Origin: Trichopria drosophilae
Lineage: Eukaryota > Arthropoda > Insecta > Hymenoptera > Diapriidae
Direction of reading: 5' to 3'
NCBI GenBank assembly: GCA_030407085.1
Contig: CM059582.1
Span: forward strand, 20,643,501 to 20,707,500
DNA length: 64,000 nucleotides
Position numbers and translations under genes: made by a program. Below the pieces are notes generated by a model, which had not been told where the DNA came from, ran no database searches, and was given only the letters and a program-made list of their open reading frames with translations. Every line of letters begins with the position of its first letter. Within the stretch, counting starts at the first letter, position 1. This document shows, in pieces, positions 23,162 through 35,185 of this stretch.

Positions 23162-24190
23162 TTAACCCATTAACGCCTAAGATTTTCTTTTATATTTGAA
23201 AGATCACCTTAGGTATAAAAGCTTTGGACAATTTCAAGTTAACTCAGTAACTTAATGATTTCTAGGTCAATATTCAACCTTTCCGAGATAAAAATGGAGT
23301 TTTTGCAATATGGCGCCAATATATTGTAAAAATGCCAAAAAATTTGGAAATTTACTTATAAATTTTTGTTAACCATTAAGACGTTATTCGATTGAAAGTG
23401 CGCGGCAGTGCAGGGATACTTGATTTGTAAGAAAAAATGTTGCTATTTTGCGCCATTCAAAATGGCGTCCATAATACAAATCTATTTGAAAAATTTCCGG
23501 GCTCTGTTGAAAACTATGAGCTTTTCTAAAAATAGTAAAAATGAAAAGTGATTAGAATTTATCGAGAAATGTAATGGAATTTTTGCAGATTTTGGTGATG
23601 GTATTTTGAGAAATTTTGTACCTTATTTTTCTTACAAATTTCAACAAAGTTAAAAAAATTCTAGTATATTAATCATTTTTTTCAGAAGTTAATGGTTCAT
23701 AAAAAAACATCCTAAACTTTTTAAAAATTTTGTTGAAAATTTGGTGAAAACTTAAGTACAAAATTTTTCCAAATACAAACAAAAAATGTGAAAAAATTTG
23801 ATTATATTTCTCGATGAATTCAAAGAACTTAATATTGTTACTATTTTTGTTAAAAGCTCCGTTTTTGAGTTGCATCATCCGGAAGTTTTTCAAACAAATT
23901 TTTATTGTGAACGTCATTGTTATGACATTAAAATGAAATGGCGCAAGAACTGAAATATTTTCTTAAAATTCCAATATTCCGGGTACCAGTGTGCACATTT
24001 TTAATCCTATCCCATTTTCCTAATGGTGCGACAAAAATTGATAAGGATAAATGTTTCAAAATTGTTTGGCATTTCCAATATAGGCGCCATTTTGGAATTC
24101 CTATTAATTGAAACTCAATTTAAAGCCTAGAAAGTTGAAGAGCGACCTCGAAAACATGAAGATATGGACTCTTGGGCATTAACGGGTTAA
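23162..24190. mobile_element. piggyBac-type non-autonomous element with TTAA target duplication
   Basis: The element at 23166-24186 is bounded by TTAA on both sides. Its termini are near-perfect inverted repeats: CCCATTAACGCCTAAG on the left, and CTTGGGCATTAACGGG on the right. TTAA duplication with CCC-starting ends is the hallmark of piggyBac-superfamily elements. The 1.0-kb interior is AT-rich with no transposase-like frame, so it would depend on an enzyme supplied elsewhere. Interior blocks resemble sequence at about 53600-53760, and the left end resembles TTAACCCTATCACGCATAG near 38532. Confidence 0.75.
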
Positions 24191-24310
24191 AAAAAAATAG
24201 TCGCTAATTAGCCGCCCTTAAGAATATTAAGATTTGCTACATGTATTTTGTTTAAGTTTTTTGTTTAAGTATTTTGTTTTAGTTTAAGATTTGCTACACA
24301 TCATATTGTT

Positions 24311-24425
24311 TTGCAATATGTAGTGTAAAATATACCACATTTTGCAATATGTATTGTAAAATTTGCTATGTGTATTGTAAAATTTGCAATATGCATTGTA
24401 AAATTTGCAATATGTATTGTAAATC
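24311..24425. repeat. 21-bp minisatellite
   Basis: About five units of the form TTGCAATATGTATTGTAAAAT occur in a row. One unit carries a longer insertion (ATACCACAT) and others vary at single positions. The flanking 24.23-24.31 kb also contains related TTTGTTTAAG words. No coding function. Confidence 0.75.
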
Positions 24426-24589
24426 TTAACGTACACATTTCTTATCGTGTATTCTTCGTCTTTTTGAAATTAAGAGTAGCATATACTTCAGGCCCATAGA
24501 AAGGCAAGCTAAAAACACTAGACCAGATGATTTTTGCATCAATAATGAAGGGATCAAAGTGGTTTAAAAAAATCAAAATCGCATATCGT

Positions 24590-25337
24590 ACAATTCACCT
24601 TGTCCGTACATGCGAAACCCCCAACGACGTGGTTCACGCACGTCAGGAGCGCCCCGAGATTCGCGATGTCGAATAAACGGTTTCTTACTCACACAAAGGC
24701 GGAGGAGGCGGAGGAGCGAAAAAAACAACAGAAACGTCCGAAAGAGCCGTAGGAAAGAAAGAGATAACGGGTGTGCGAAGGAAACGGAGACCAAGAAAAA
24801 CGACCAAGCGAGAGATGCAGATACGTCAGGATAGTTGGCTAGAGAAGGATGGCTGAGGGAACTTAAATAGTGAAAAAGAGCAAAACAAAAATAAGCATGG
24901 CAAATAGACGACGCGAACCTAAAGTCTAGGGAAACGGGGAGATGAAGAGAGATGAGAAACATCCGACACGGGAGATGGACCGAGAAAGAAATAGGGACTT
25001 CCCACGAGAATAAGAAACGAGAGGAATGAGAGAAAGAAAGGGAGAGAAGTGCATATACGCACACATGTCCGCCTTCGGTCAGACTAGACGATTCAGAGAC
25101 GCGATGCAGCATGTTGGCCTCCGGCAACCACGGCCTTTCTTTTTTTTTTCTTTTTTTTTTTCTTTCCGCTCTTATATATGCCGACTGGCCGCAATCGTCG
25201 GGACACGCTTACTTCGCGGGCGATGATTAAGTACTTAACTGCAATGAACGTACGTTACGACTGCAATTGCATTTGGAGCAGCTCTCAAAGTCGGACGTTC
25301 GAGTCCTTAAATGAAAGCGGATGAACCAATTATGACA
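24590..25337. promoter_or_regulatory. GC-rich, purine-skewed island
   Basis: From about 24650 to 25070 the plus strand is strongly purine-rich, with many GAGA and GGAGG words. From 25138 a long pyrimidine tract follows. The skew leaves a 184-codon frame open on the minus strand (24573-25127), but its leucine, serine and phenylalanine-rich translation is what a purine tract would give and matches no family. GAGA repeats suit a GAGA-factor-bound promoter or enhancer. I see no decisive evidence of transcription. Confidence 0.3.
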
Positions 25338-25351
25338 TTATGACGTCATAA
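25338..25351. promoter_or_regulatory. CRE/ATF-type palindrome
   Basis: TTATGACGTCATAA is a perfect 14-base palindrome centred on the consensus CRE octamer TGACGTCA, bound by CREB/ATF-family bZIP proteins. It lies at the edge of the GC-rich island. Occupancy is unknown. Confidence 0.35.
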
Positions 25352-26150
25352 GCGAAAAAAAAGATTTTAAGTAAGAAAAATTCTGGATTTTGATGAATTT
25401 TCCGGTGTATTATATTAGTTCCGTGATAGATGCTCAAAATTAGATGTGGATTCCACAAAGGACCTTCTGGAGCAAATTATATACGTGGTCACGAAATATT
25501 TCTGGGTTTCTGATGACGATAGCTGGCAAATCCAGAAATTCTTTGCAATATATTGTACTATAGAGAATTATGACTAATTGCAAAGTTAAAAGAAGCGTTT
25601 CTATTTTTTTGTCATGGCATCTCCAGATATCTTACATTGTTAGAAATGTTTTTGATTCTTTTATGTTACTGGAATAACCGTATTTTACAAAAAATTGTAA
25701 CAGGCACACAAATTATGCAACAATATCGGAAAATTACGAAACTTTTGAAAGAAATATGAATTTGAATATTCGCGAGCGAAGATGAAGTTAGTTTGGCTTG
25801 TGACCGCTAGGGGCAGAAGCGGCATTAGCATCTCTACAAGAGGCACCAATTTTTAATATATTAAACCTTTTCATCCCATGTTTTTTTCAATAGCATTATT
25901 TTGTTCAAAAATTAGGATAATTTTTTGGGATTTTTTGAACTTCCAGTCGACTGGCCCAATGCATTAGTATAAAATATAAACGTTAAAAGCGATTTTTGAC
26001 GGAGATAGGCAACGTGGGTCTTTTTACGTGGTGTGTCCCATATACGTGTTGGAAATAATAAGACGTCTAATTATCTTGGTAAAACGGAGTAAATTAACCA
26101 GGTGTTGAAAATTTTTTTTTATTTTAAAAATTTTATAAATTTCAATTCCT
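25352..26150. other. AT-rich stretch, nothing recognised
   Basis: No gene. A CCGCTAGGGGCAG word at 25804 approaches the CTCF core but lacks one G. The rest is low-complexity sequence leading into the Penelope-like element. Confidence 0.4.
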
Positions 26151-26182
26151 GAAAAAATAAAATACATTTTATCACTTAGTCA

Positions 26183-26837
26183 AAAACATTCGGTTATAAT
26201 CAATAAAAAACATTTTCATATACATGATTTCATAGCGGGTATAGAAGATGGTGTTTTGAAAATAAAAAATGATATCGATAATGAAAGTAACATCATTGTT
26301 TATCATCAAAACAATGTCAGAATTAAATGTATCAATGTTATACACAACTTTTTAAATAATAGTAAATATTATCCAAATCAATTTGAATTCACTAAAGATA
26401 ACAAATTACTTAACACTTTTTTAATAAATAACCCAGAAATATTTGTTACCAGAGCAGATAAAGGCAACATTACTGTTACCTTATATAAAGATGAATATAT
26501 TAATAAAATGAACAATATGCTCAATGACACCAACACTTACATTAAATGTTCACATGAATATACAGCAACAACAGAAGAATTAGTAAATCCTTTCATTAGT
26601 AAATAGTTAAAACCGGAATATATCACTAATAATACAGTAAAAAGATTGTATACTTATAATTGTATTATTCCAAGAGCACATGGTATCCCTAAAACACATA
26701 AAGAAAATAATCCATTAAGAATCATAGTATCCACCATGAACTCTCCCACATATAAATTAGCAACATATTATTGTTCAATTCTTTCTTCAATAAATACCAG
26801 CCCTTCAAGAAAGTTGAGATTTAAGAGAAAATCATAA
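26183..26837 (+). pseudogene. Penelope-like RT, N-terminal and early RT part
   Basis: One reading phase runs from about 26183 to 26837 with a single in-frame TAG at 26604-26606. The first part contains FVTRADKGN at 26442-26468 (the conserved RADKG block of Penelope RT). The second contains HGIPKTHKENNPLRIIVS followed by SPTYKLA, equivalent to the family's GLPKIHK and RPIVS blocks. No convincing ATG start is present and the frame extends upstream of any, so the native N-terminus is not defined. It is non-functional as it stands. Confidence 0.85.
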
Positions 26838-26868
26838 AAACTGTATTATATCAAATCATTTGATATTA

Positions 26869-27390
26869 ATGTCTTTAGATGTTGTATCTCTATTTACCAA
26901 TATATCCACTCGATTAATGGAATATATTTTAAATACAAAATGGCGAGAAATCTCTAAGTTTACAAATTTACCTAAAAAACCATTTTGAAGGTCTTCAATT
27001 AATTTTAAATTCAACTTATTTTAAATTTGAAATAAAGTATACAAAGAAGTTTTTGGAGTCCCTATGGGTTCTCCATTACCACCTGTAATAGCTGACATAA
27101 CCATGGATTTTATTGAAAATATCCTCATAAATAAACTGACTTTTAAATTACCGTTTTATTACAGATATGTAGACGACATTTTTACGTGTATTCCTTCTAA
27201 TTTTACAGGTAATATTCTAAACGTTTTCAATAGTTTACATATATATAATATTTTATATATATATAATAATACACTTGAAATAGAAAATAATAATAGAATA
27301 AATTTTCTTGATATTTTAATCATCAATACCAAAGGTAAATTAAAAACAGATTGGTTTCTTTTTTTTAACACCCACTTTGTTACAAATTAG
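26869..27390 (+). pseudogene. Penelope-like RT, catalytic core part
   Basis: After a frameshift, SLDVVSLFTNIS (from 26872) supplies the motif A aspartate. That frame stops at about 26989, and further shifts lead to MGSPLPPVIADITMDF from 27064, the motif B region. YRYVDDIF follows, with YVDD encoded at 27166-27177, and then NRINFLD near 27295. The core catalytic acids therefore survive, while the linking region is scrambled by indels. The frame closes with a stop at 27388-27390; matching sequence continues in another phase (GIAYGIIDRAIKLCEPIYRQ). Confidence 0.85.
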
Positions 27391-27700
27391 GAATTGCTTA
27401 TGGTATCATTGACAGAGCTATAAAATTATGTGAACCAATTTACAGACAAAAGAATTTAAAAATACACGCAGACAAATTTTATTATACAATAGTTATCCTT
27501 TATATATTATAAATGATTGTATTAAAAAACGAGTCTATAAATTATACAATTCTCTAAGTCCCAAAAAACAACATAAATTCATCAAAACAGTTAGTATACC
27601 TTGTGTTAACAAAACATCTAATACAATTCAAAAAATTTAAAAAAAAGAAAAGATCAGAATAGTTCATAGACCATTTAATGTAAATATTGGATTATTAGGA

Positions 27701-28140
27701 CGAATAATGAGGTTATTTAATATATTATTTCAACTCATGACTTTTCTTAACTCTCCTGAACAGGATTTATTTTTTTGTCTTACAGAAACCATGGGCGAAT
27801 ATGGTTGTACTAGTGCGCAATATAAAAACGAGGTCTTTTGAGTTTATTTAAAATGAAAGATAAATGGGGGAACCGATTGCAGATATGATAGACCTTAATG
27901 GATAATCTTTTCCATGAATTAAAGGTAGTTCGTAACATTTAGTTAAAGAAGCATTAGTTGGAGTCAATTAGTAGTGGAATGTTTGTTGCTAAAATATTCG
28001 TTAATATTCCATTCTGTAAGAATATTGTATGTTGTCTTTTTAAAGTCACTCACTGGGTACTTTCTTAATGAGCAATAAGTACTCACATTATATAGCACTT
28101 CCCCCATTTTGTTGTTGTAGTCGTTCTTACTTAACCTATT
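27701..28140. other. AT-rich stretch, nothing recognised
   Basis: Follows the Penelope-like element. I looked for a GIY-YIG domain in all plus frames and could not find one. Confidence 0.45.
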
Positions 28141-28149
28141 CTCAAAATT

Positions 28150-28325
28150 TCTCGAAGTGGATATTTAACTACCGCAGTGAAAGAATGACCACTCACTAGT
28201 TGTGGAGTGAAAACTCATTTTGTATGGAGTCAAAGTTCATTGCTAAGCAGTGTCAATTTGCTAGTTTACTAATGTGGCTCAACGTTCACTCCGTAAAGAA
28301 TGAATGTTCACTATAAGGTAATTTT
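28150..28325. mobile_element. GAGTGAA/TTCACTC element, degraded copy
   Basis: Contains GGAGTGAAAACTC, GTGGCTCAACGTTCACTCC and further CACTC/GAGTG words in both orientations. GTGGCTCAA...TTCACTCC corresponds to the right terminal repeat of the complete copy at 36863-36890. Ends are eroded and no target duplication is clear. Confidence 0.5.
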
Positions 28326-28754
28326 TTTTTAATTTTTTGTGTCCACCATATTTCATCAGGCAATTTTACATTTTGAAATTTGTTTTGAAAAGAAAGAAAG
28401 TTTCACGACATTCCCAATAATTTACATTTTCTTGGTCTCCATCATGATGGTACATTTTTTATCTGATTTTAAACTCGTAATCCGTCACACATTTAGTTAA
28501 AGAAGTATTTACACACCGACAAAATACTCAATATAAATTTATCTTCCAATAGTATATTGCGTCTAACAAAATGTACATAAAAACTTTGATCGGCATTACA
28601 TTTTGACATTATCATACTTACTATCGGAAAGTAAACAATACCTAGTGTGTAATTTTGGGTGTCAAAAGACAATATGTAAGCTGTCATTTTTTCATGTTCA
28701 GTTTTAGTGTCGGTTTGTTTTTGTTGGGCAACAAAATTTTGACAGTGTAATTAT

Positions 28755-28890
28755 AAATTTCACTCATTCTAAAGTGAATCTCACTCGACACTAAGAGTAA
28801 ATTTTTACTGAAATAAATAGATTGAATTTTTTTCCTATAATTTTGTTCATATTGACGTATGATATTCTCTTAGAGTGAATATTCCGTCTC
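28755..28890. mobile_element. GAGTGAA/TTCACTC fragment
   Basis: TTTCACTCATTCTAAAGTGAATCTCACTCG and a second block with TTAGAGTGAATATTCC show the same alternating heptamers as the other copies, interrupted by unrelated AT-rich sequence. Confidence 0.35.
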
Positions 28891-29870
28891 CTGGGAATCA
28901 TTTTGATGATAGTTGATGTTGATCATGTTGACAATAGTTTATCAGTATTATCAGAGTAATTGATGTTATCTCATCTTCAGATTTATTCATCAATTTAAAA
29001 CAGTTATCAACCTAAATATCCTCGTTTGCATAAATTTTAAACTCTTCATCGTAAACTTGATTCACATTATCATTCATGGATGATCAAACACAATTTGACA
29101 TCATACATCATCGTCCATCATCAACCCTATTTCGATATGATTTGTCATCATACGTTACAATTCTTCACTAAATTATCGTACGAAAAAGATACACAAATTT
29201 TTATTCTATATTCGTAAAGAATTCCTAAAGAGCCAAAGATTGAATGAATCCATTCAAATATTTGGAAACTGATATCTTGTTTAATGCAACTCAAAATAAA
29301 ATGAAAACGTCCAGGATGAATACCTACTGAACATATACCAACGTTTTCAACAGATTATAGTAACTATCACATAAAAGTTAGCTCACCTGCAAAATTAAAT
29401 ACCACGAATAGAAAGTTTTTTAAACAGTGCACGTTACATGCGACCACGACGAAACCCTGATCCTGCACCTTAAACACAGGACCCACACAATGAAATTCTA
29501 AAACCCCAAAACCTCGAATCCGTAATCCCAAATCTCTCGTTCCCTATGGACCGAAGTCCCTAATCTTCATTGGGGTTAAAATTTCGTTGTTAGGGTTTTA
29601 TTATGTGCAGACCTAATCTCGATAAAAGTGTCAAACAGGAATTTTGGTACACCACAATTAGAAGGTCTTCATTTCTTTTTTCAAAATTCGGTACTTGTTA
29701 AACCTTGTCAAACAACCTACCAGAATCGTCAGATTATAATGAAATTTTTAACTCACTATTGTTTACCAGGTAAGGATGTATCGAAAACACCTGTTATGCA
29801 TCGTTTCGCGATTGCTACAAGATACAGATCGCGATATATCTTTCGCATTGTGGAAAATGATATATTTACA
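28891..29870. other. Low-complexity stretch with ATC/GAT words and C-rich patch
   Basis: No gene recognised. 28.9-29.17 kb is rich in GATGAT/ATCATC words. 29.44-29.6 kb has loosely repeated AACCCYNNAAYCC words followed by their complement (GGGGTT, TAGGGTTTT). These are too irregular to be called telomeric repeat. Confidence 0.4.
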
Positions 29871-30200
29871 CGTAAGCATCCGTGAAATGTAATCGGCTTG
29901 CATTCTACGTCGTGTAAATTGAATTCCGTATCTCGATTTCGCGGCGGATGCCTCGGCATAACCTCAAAACTCGTCTCACGCAAGAATGCTCGTATTCTCC
30001 CGCATCTTGAAAGTTACTGTATTGGGATTTCGTGGGTTGAACATCACGAGAAATATGTCGCTAATTCTGGCGAGATTAGCAAAGTTCGAGTTGCAATGGT
30101 GGTGCAGCTCGAATCGATATCAAGTTTTTTTGCCTGACGCCCCCTGGAGTCTGCGAGAGAGATCAGGTTCTGGGGTGAGCCGAACACAAAGATGTACTCC
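29871..30200. promoter_or_regulatory. CpG-rich island
   Basis: CpG-rich sequence with several short frames on both strands and no recognised protein. CGCCCCCTGGAG near 30138-30149 matches the reverse of the CTCF core at most positions. GCGAGAGAGA near 30155 is a GAGA-type site. A regulatory patch or non-coding exon are both possible. Confidence 0.3.
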
Positions 30201-33200
30201 TCTCTTCTCCCATTTGAAAGATATATGTATGTATGTTCTGCTCCTCTCGGCTGCAGGACAGTTGCGTTTCATTTTATTTTATTTTTTTTTTTAGGACACA
30301 CGAGAGAAGACACGCAGAGGCGATGACGAGTTTCCAACGGGGTGGAATTATTATTATATAAGTATACAAAAGTGCATGTCGGGTGCGACAAATGCGGTGT
30401 CTCGCACAGTGGATCCGTAACACTTGGGAATACAAACTTGTTGCCTTTTTGCGTTTGGGGTTTGATTTCTCAAAACCGGTTTTAATATTATTTTACATTA
30501 CGTTTGCACAATTGCGTGAAGTTTTGCATTTGCTATTTAGCACGTGAAGTATACGTGCGGCGCGAGGTGTTAGTTTGAAGGTAACGTCAAATTGAAGCGG
30601 AAACTTGTTTTAATGCCAAACAAAATAAAAGGACTTGCGTTTTAATCCTTATTTGTGCATTTCACATAAATAGACGGTTAGGTGCGTCGTTGGAACCACA
30701 CGCACAATGGTTTGTCATTACCCGTTCAACTTTGCAAGGTATTTAAAACCCTTCCAAGTTATTATATTAAAAACACCTCTGTATAGTGTTTATTGAAGTC
30801 CTTTTGTCTATCAATGTCTGGCTGTATTTATTTTTGTTTATTAATGAACATATCATCCGTTTAGTTAGGCGCACCATGCACTTATTACCATTTCATCCTC
30901 AACATATTTTGTTACGATTTTTTGCTTGATTTAGTCGATTAAGTAATTATCTTGGAAATTTTTCACTTAATCAATTGAGTCGTCCAGTTTGTTAGCAACA
31001 AATCTGATGAATATACTTTTTTCTCAAAGACATTATCGTAAAGATTATTTAATGATGATAAATAGACAAATTGTGATGAACGACGATGCGAAATAATGAG
31101 ATCGCAACTTGATATCATCATTGATGTAATCCTTGTTGTTCAAAACTCAATTTCCACATTTTACGAAATCATTTTTAGAGAATCTTTAAAGTAAAAGTGG
31201 TTTATTATCCTCCATTTGAGAAGCAAATATTTCCGCAAAAGATTTAATTTATCTATTCTTTCGAAGCAGGAATTAACGACTGAAAAGCTGAAGTGGAGGC
31301 ATTCCGGAGAAACGTTGACTGAATGAATTCCACGCCTGAATAATGAAATGGATAAATTCTACTCCTGAACTAATGGGGAGAAAATATACAGAAGAATTGC
31401 TTCTAATCTAAAGTTATCTCCATTTTCAAAACCAGACATTTTAGGTGTAGAATTGTTTTCTATTTGAATTTAATTATTGCATATTTTTATTTATTATTTT
31501 TCAAGACAAAATTTGCTTTTAATAAAACGGATAGATGAAAAAATAATACGATTGATAATAAAATGAATTTAGAAGGGAAATCAGTAAATAGTCATTGATA
31601 TGCTAAAAAAAGCCACTAGTTGGAAAAATGAAAATCATTTATCTACTATTTATCTCAGTGCTTTTTTATGTTTGACTATTAAAGTTAAATTTAATTATTT
31701 TAACGATAAAAAATAGTATAAGTTTAATAAAATTTCGTCCTTTTTAAATAATATTTTTGGAAAATATAGCTCTGGGATTTGTACTTTGCAAATATTTTTG
31801 CAAAAAGTATTTACATCCAGGCATATTTATTATGCACATAAAACGACAAATATTATATAGTTTTCCTAAATCCCAAGCCGTAAAATCCCACAACGGCCAT
31901 GAAACGTGCTGCTATACACGGAGAAAATGTATGAAATGGAAAAAATGAGACAAGGATAAATGCGGAAATATAAATTCTTGTCTCGTGAAGTAATTTTTGC
32001 GAGTTTATTATGAATTCCTATTTCATATCTGTGAAATTCGTACCAGAAATAGAATAATTTTAAAACACTTTTATGTGTTATTGTTTAGTATTATTAACTA
32101 TGATATTGTTATTTAATAAGTTAACGAATTTAAAATGTGGGAACGACATTATTAAATGTGTAGAATTGAAAAATCTTCTATTGACAGTAAGACATTAAAT
32201 TAAATTAATTAAGTTACTAAGTACAGATCCTATATATTTTAATTTCGTTCTATTTCAATTTAGTATCTAAAGGGATTAATCTTTTAAGTATTATTATTAA
32301 GTATTTTTAAATATTTGAAAGTAAAAACTGTGCGCATGTTTCAGTTCAAAATAAGACAAACGTTGCTGAATATATTAAAGTGACAAAGTGATGACTAGAA
32401 AATAATAAAATGAATGAAAGAACCATGATTTTAAATTCGAGACTAAAGAAAAGAAACGAGATAATAAAATATTAAATGGTCCCTAAGATCCGTGAAACAA
32501 ACAGGGTTGGGGTCAAAACTTTCCAATTTAATATGAATTCTTGAACAAACGGATCTATTTTTAAAAAGTGTCCTTAAAAATGAGTTCATAATATTTTTAT
32601 TTATATTGTCTTCGTTAATCCAATTATTTTTTAAATTGTTTTTGATAAAAATATAACACATAGAATATATAATTTTGGTGTAATTTTGATAATCCCGGCG
32701 CATCGAATGTCTAAAAAGTTCGGTCTTCACCTGACCAAACCTAATCACCCTAAAAATTAAGTAAAAAATTCCATCTTTGACAAAACATTTTTCCAATAAA
32801 AATTTGCACAAATCTCTGAACTGCACAGACGAGTTTCTGACTTCAGGGGTACAAATTTTGGAAAAAAATGCAATTAACATCTTTTCGTTCATCATAAGGC
32901 GTTGTAATTTGATATTCTATTTTTGTCAAAACTGTGGATATTACGATATATTTTTTCTTTCTGAAATGTTCTTATTTATTAAACATTTTTCGTACAGTAT
33001 ACAAGACTATACGGGAAAACAATATAATAAATAATCTTGATTAAGTGATTTAAAAGAGTATATTATGTTCCGAACATGATTCCATTAGATAATTTACAAT
33101 AATCCGAAAAAAGTACATGGGAGAAAGAAAGTTTTGAAAACCTTAAAACGAATAGTTAAAATAGAAACAATTCATTCGCTAAGGAGTGTATATAAAACAT

Positions 33201-33750
33201 TTAAATTATACCTTAAAAATACGAAGCCTAATTAATCTTACAGTACTTTTAGAGTATGATAGTTGCCAAACTAACCTCAAAATCACAAAAGAAAAAAAAG
33301 ATCTTGAATAATTGTCTTTTCAAAATCTTGTCTCTTTTCTTTTTATTATATAAAAATTATGATATATATTTTTATTTAAAACTTAAAAACTGAATAATGT
33401 ACAACATGAAATAGTTTGTCAAAAACATAAATAGTCAATATAACTATGTTTTGAGCTGAATCACTTCACAGTAGTAAAATCGTTATGTGATTTTTAAATT
33501 TAAATAAGTCAAAAACTACTAATGAAATTCAGCAGTTAATTAGATTATATATGATATTTGATAATAGGAAAGAGTAAAAAAACTACTACTGTATTAATCA
33601 AATTTAATAGTCAATTTAGTAGTACGGCGTTAAATAATACAGTTACCAATTTGAGATTACTAAAACTGATGTTATTTACTCCTTATTTGCAACAGTCATT
33701 ACTAATGCAATTAGTGATCGGCTAATTCGATGAATCACTTTCTCTAGGTA
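30201..33750. other. Mixed-composition, mostly AT-rich gene-free stretch
   Basis: 30.3-30.75 kb is moderately CpG-rich and may belong to the preceding island. The remainder is AT-rich. A solitary CACGGAGAAAA end near 31917 marks a decayed MITE. A 150-codon minus-strand frame at 32443-32895 has no recognisable domain and shares a 16-base block (GAGTTTCTGACTTCAG) with 22.15 kb, so it is more likely repeat-derived than a gene. Confidence 0.4.
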
Positions 33751-33751
33751 C

Positions 33752-33915
33752 GGGTCGAAAAACCGACAAATCAAAAAGCCGATAGATAAAAAAAACCGAC
33801 AAAGCTGGCAATCAAAAAAAATAAAAAAATAGACACATCGACAAGTGGACAGTTTATTCTTTGTAGTGTCGGTTTTTTGACCTGTCCATTTTTTTATTTG
33901 TCGGTTTTTCGACCC
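33752..33915. mobile_element. Inverted-repeat element built from GGTCGAAAAACCGAC motif
   Basis: The left terminus reads GGGTCGAAAAACCGACAAAT and the right terminus is its reverse complement (ATTTGTCGGTTTTTCGACCC). Interior copies of AAACCGACAAAG and TGTCGGTTTTTTGAC repeat the same word, so the terminal motif is reiterated inside. The element is only 164 bases long and non-coding. No clear target duplication is visible. Confidence 0.65.
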
Positions 33916-35185
33916 ACATCCGATTATGCTTAATTATATATAAGAAAGATAGTTATATTGCAATTTAATTTTTATTTGATAAACTCCGATGATGGAGAAA
34001 AATTGCGTCTGTTTTAAATATTGATATTCTAGTTTTATAAACCAAAACTCCTTGATAAAATCACTATAACCTAAAAAGGTTGTCAAATTTACAATTAGTA
34101 TAGTTGTAGTTGTTTTTAAAAGTTGTTTTTATCACTGTTGGTTTGCGAACCACTGAATTACATTAACTTTTCGAACATCTATTTTTCAGTTATTTCAATC
34201 AACTATTTTTTTTCATGTACAGTTCTGGAATATTTTCAATTTAATTTTTCATCTCTCGAGTATTTAAATATCGTATGATACTATACGAATCAGGGTTAGT
34301 GGAAATCACGAATAAGGGTTATTATACCGCAATAGTGCCTAATTAGATTGAACTATTAGTAAACTTCACTCACTAAATTTTAATTAGTCGAATACTTTTC
34401 TAATTCGTAAACAAAATGTAACTTACTCATTAAATTATAAATCACATTTACTATGTTTTACTATTAAATTAGCATAATTATCTGTTTCATTATTAGTATA
34501 ATTTTACTAAATATAAAACTTACTAATTCATTTCGCAGCAACCGTTTCCCTAACTTTAGTAGTTAGTATTTTACGAACTCAGATTTAGAGAATCGAAAGA
34601 ACAAACGCGGATTTTAATATAACACACAAAGATAAAAAATGGCGAAAATATATAGTCATTAAATGAAGATAAAAGAATAAATAAAAAATAAGTTGGAGAT
34701 ATTTTGCGAATCTCAGATCAACCCTCGAACAAACTATTTAGGAGTAGCAATACCAACACTGAAATCGCCGAAATGCCATTTCCCCTACGTATTAGTAATC
34801 GCACACACAGTCACACTACAGCAGCCCCTGTACCCATGGATGCTGAGATCGGATGCCTAGACTAGATAACCCAGAGACGACAATCGTCTCAGAATACTCT
34901 CATATTCTCTACTAGTCACTTGAGAAAAGCACGAGTAAAAATAAAATTCATTATGATCGCTGTTAAAATAGTTTCACTTTTTAACCTACAACTATAATAA
35001 AAAACTTTGTTGTGAATAACTGTTCAAAACATCACGAAGTTTGGTTAAATACATGCCACATTTTATCAGACCATTCTAATCGACAGACTAAAATTAGTCT
35101 TTCCAGTTACTTTCCTTCCTACATATTCAAGAAAGATAACGGTAATGCAAATTATCACATATGACCATGCATGTTATTTAGTATA
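33916..35185. other. AT-rich stretch, nothing recognised
   Basis: No gene. 34.36-34.6 kb is rich in TTACTAATT-type words, resembling a block near 8.1-8.27 kb and probably an old dispersed repeat. No terminal structure could be fixed. Confidence 0.4.

Larger units (their letters stand above)
26160..27700 (+). mobile_element. Penelope-like retroelement, decayed copy
   Basis: Conceptual translation recovers Penelope-family RT landmarks in order, across several frames: TRADKGN, HGIPKTHKE, a SPTYKLA block, LDVVSLFTNIS, MGSPL with VIADITMDF, YRYVDDIF with its catalytic Asp pair, and NRINFLDILI. Further alignable sequence continues to about 27690. At least one in-frame stop and several frameshifts break the frame. 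The GIY-YIG endonuclease that usually follows RT in Penelope elements cannot be recognised before similarity is lost, so the copy is either 3'-truncated or from an endonuclease-poor lineage. Neither terminal repeats nor a target duplication were identified. Confidence 0.88.

Noticed and set aside
24573..25127. 184-codon minus-strand open frame
   Set aside because: Lies on a purine-skewed tract; leucine/serine/phenylalanine-rich translation with no domain, as expected from the skew.
29440..29620. Telomeric or interstitial telomere repeat
   Set aside because: AACCCY words are irregular in spacing and sequence and do not form the insect TTAGG array.
32443..32895. 150-codon minus-strand open frame
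   Set aside because: AT-driven composition, no domain, and part of the DNA recurs at 22.15 kb, so more likely repeat sequence.
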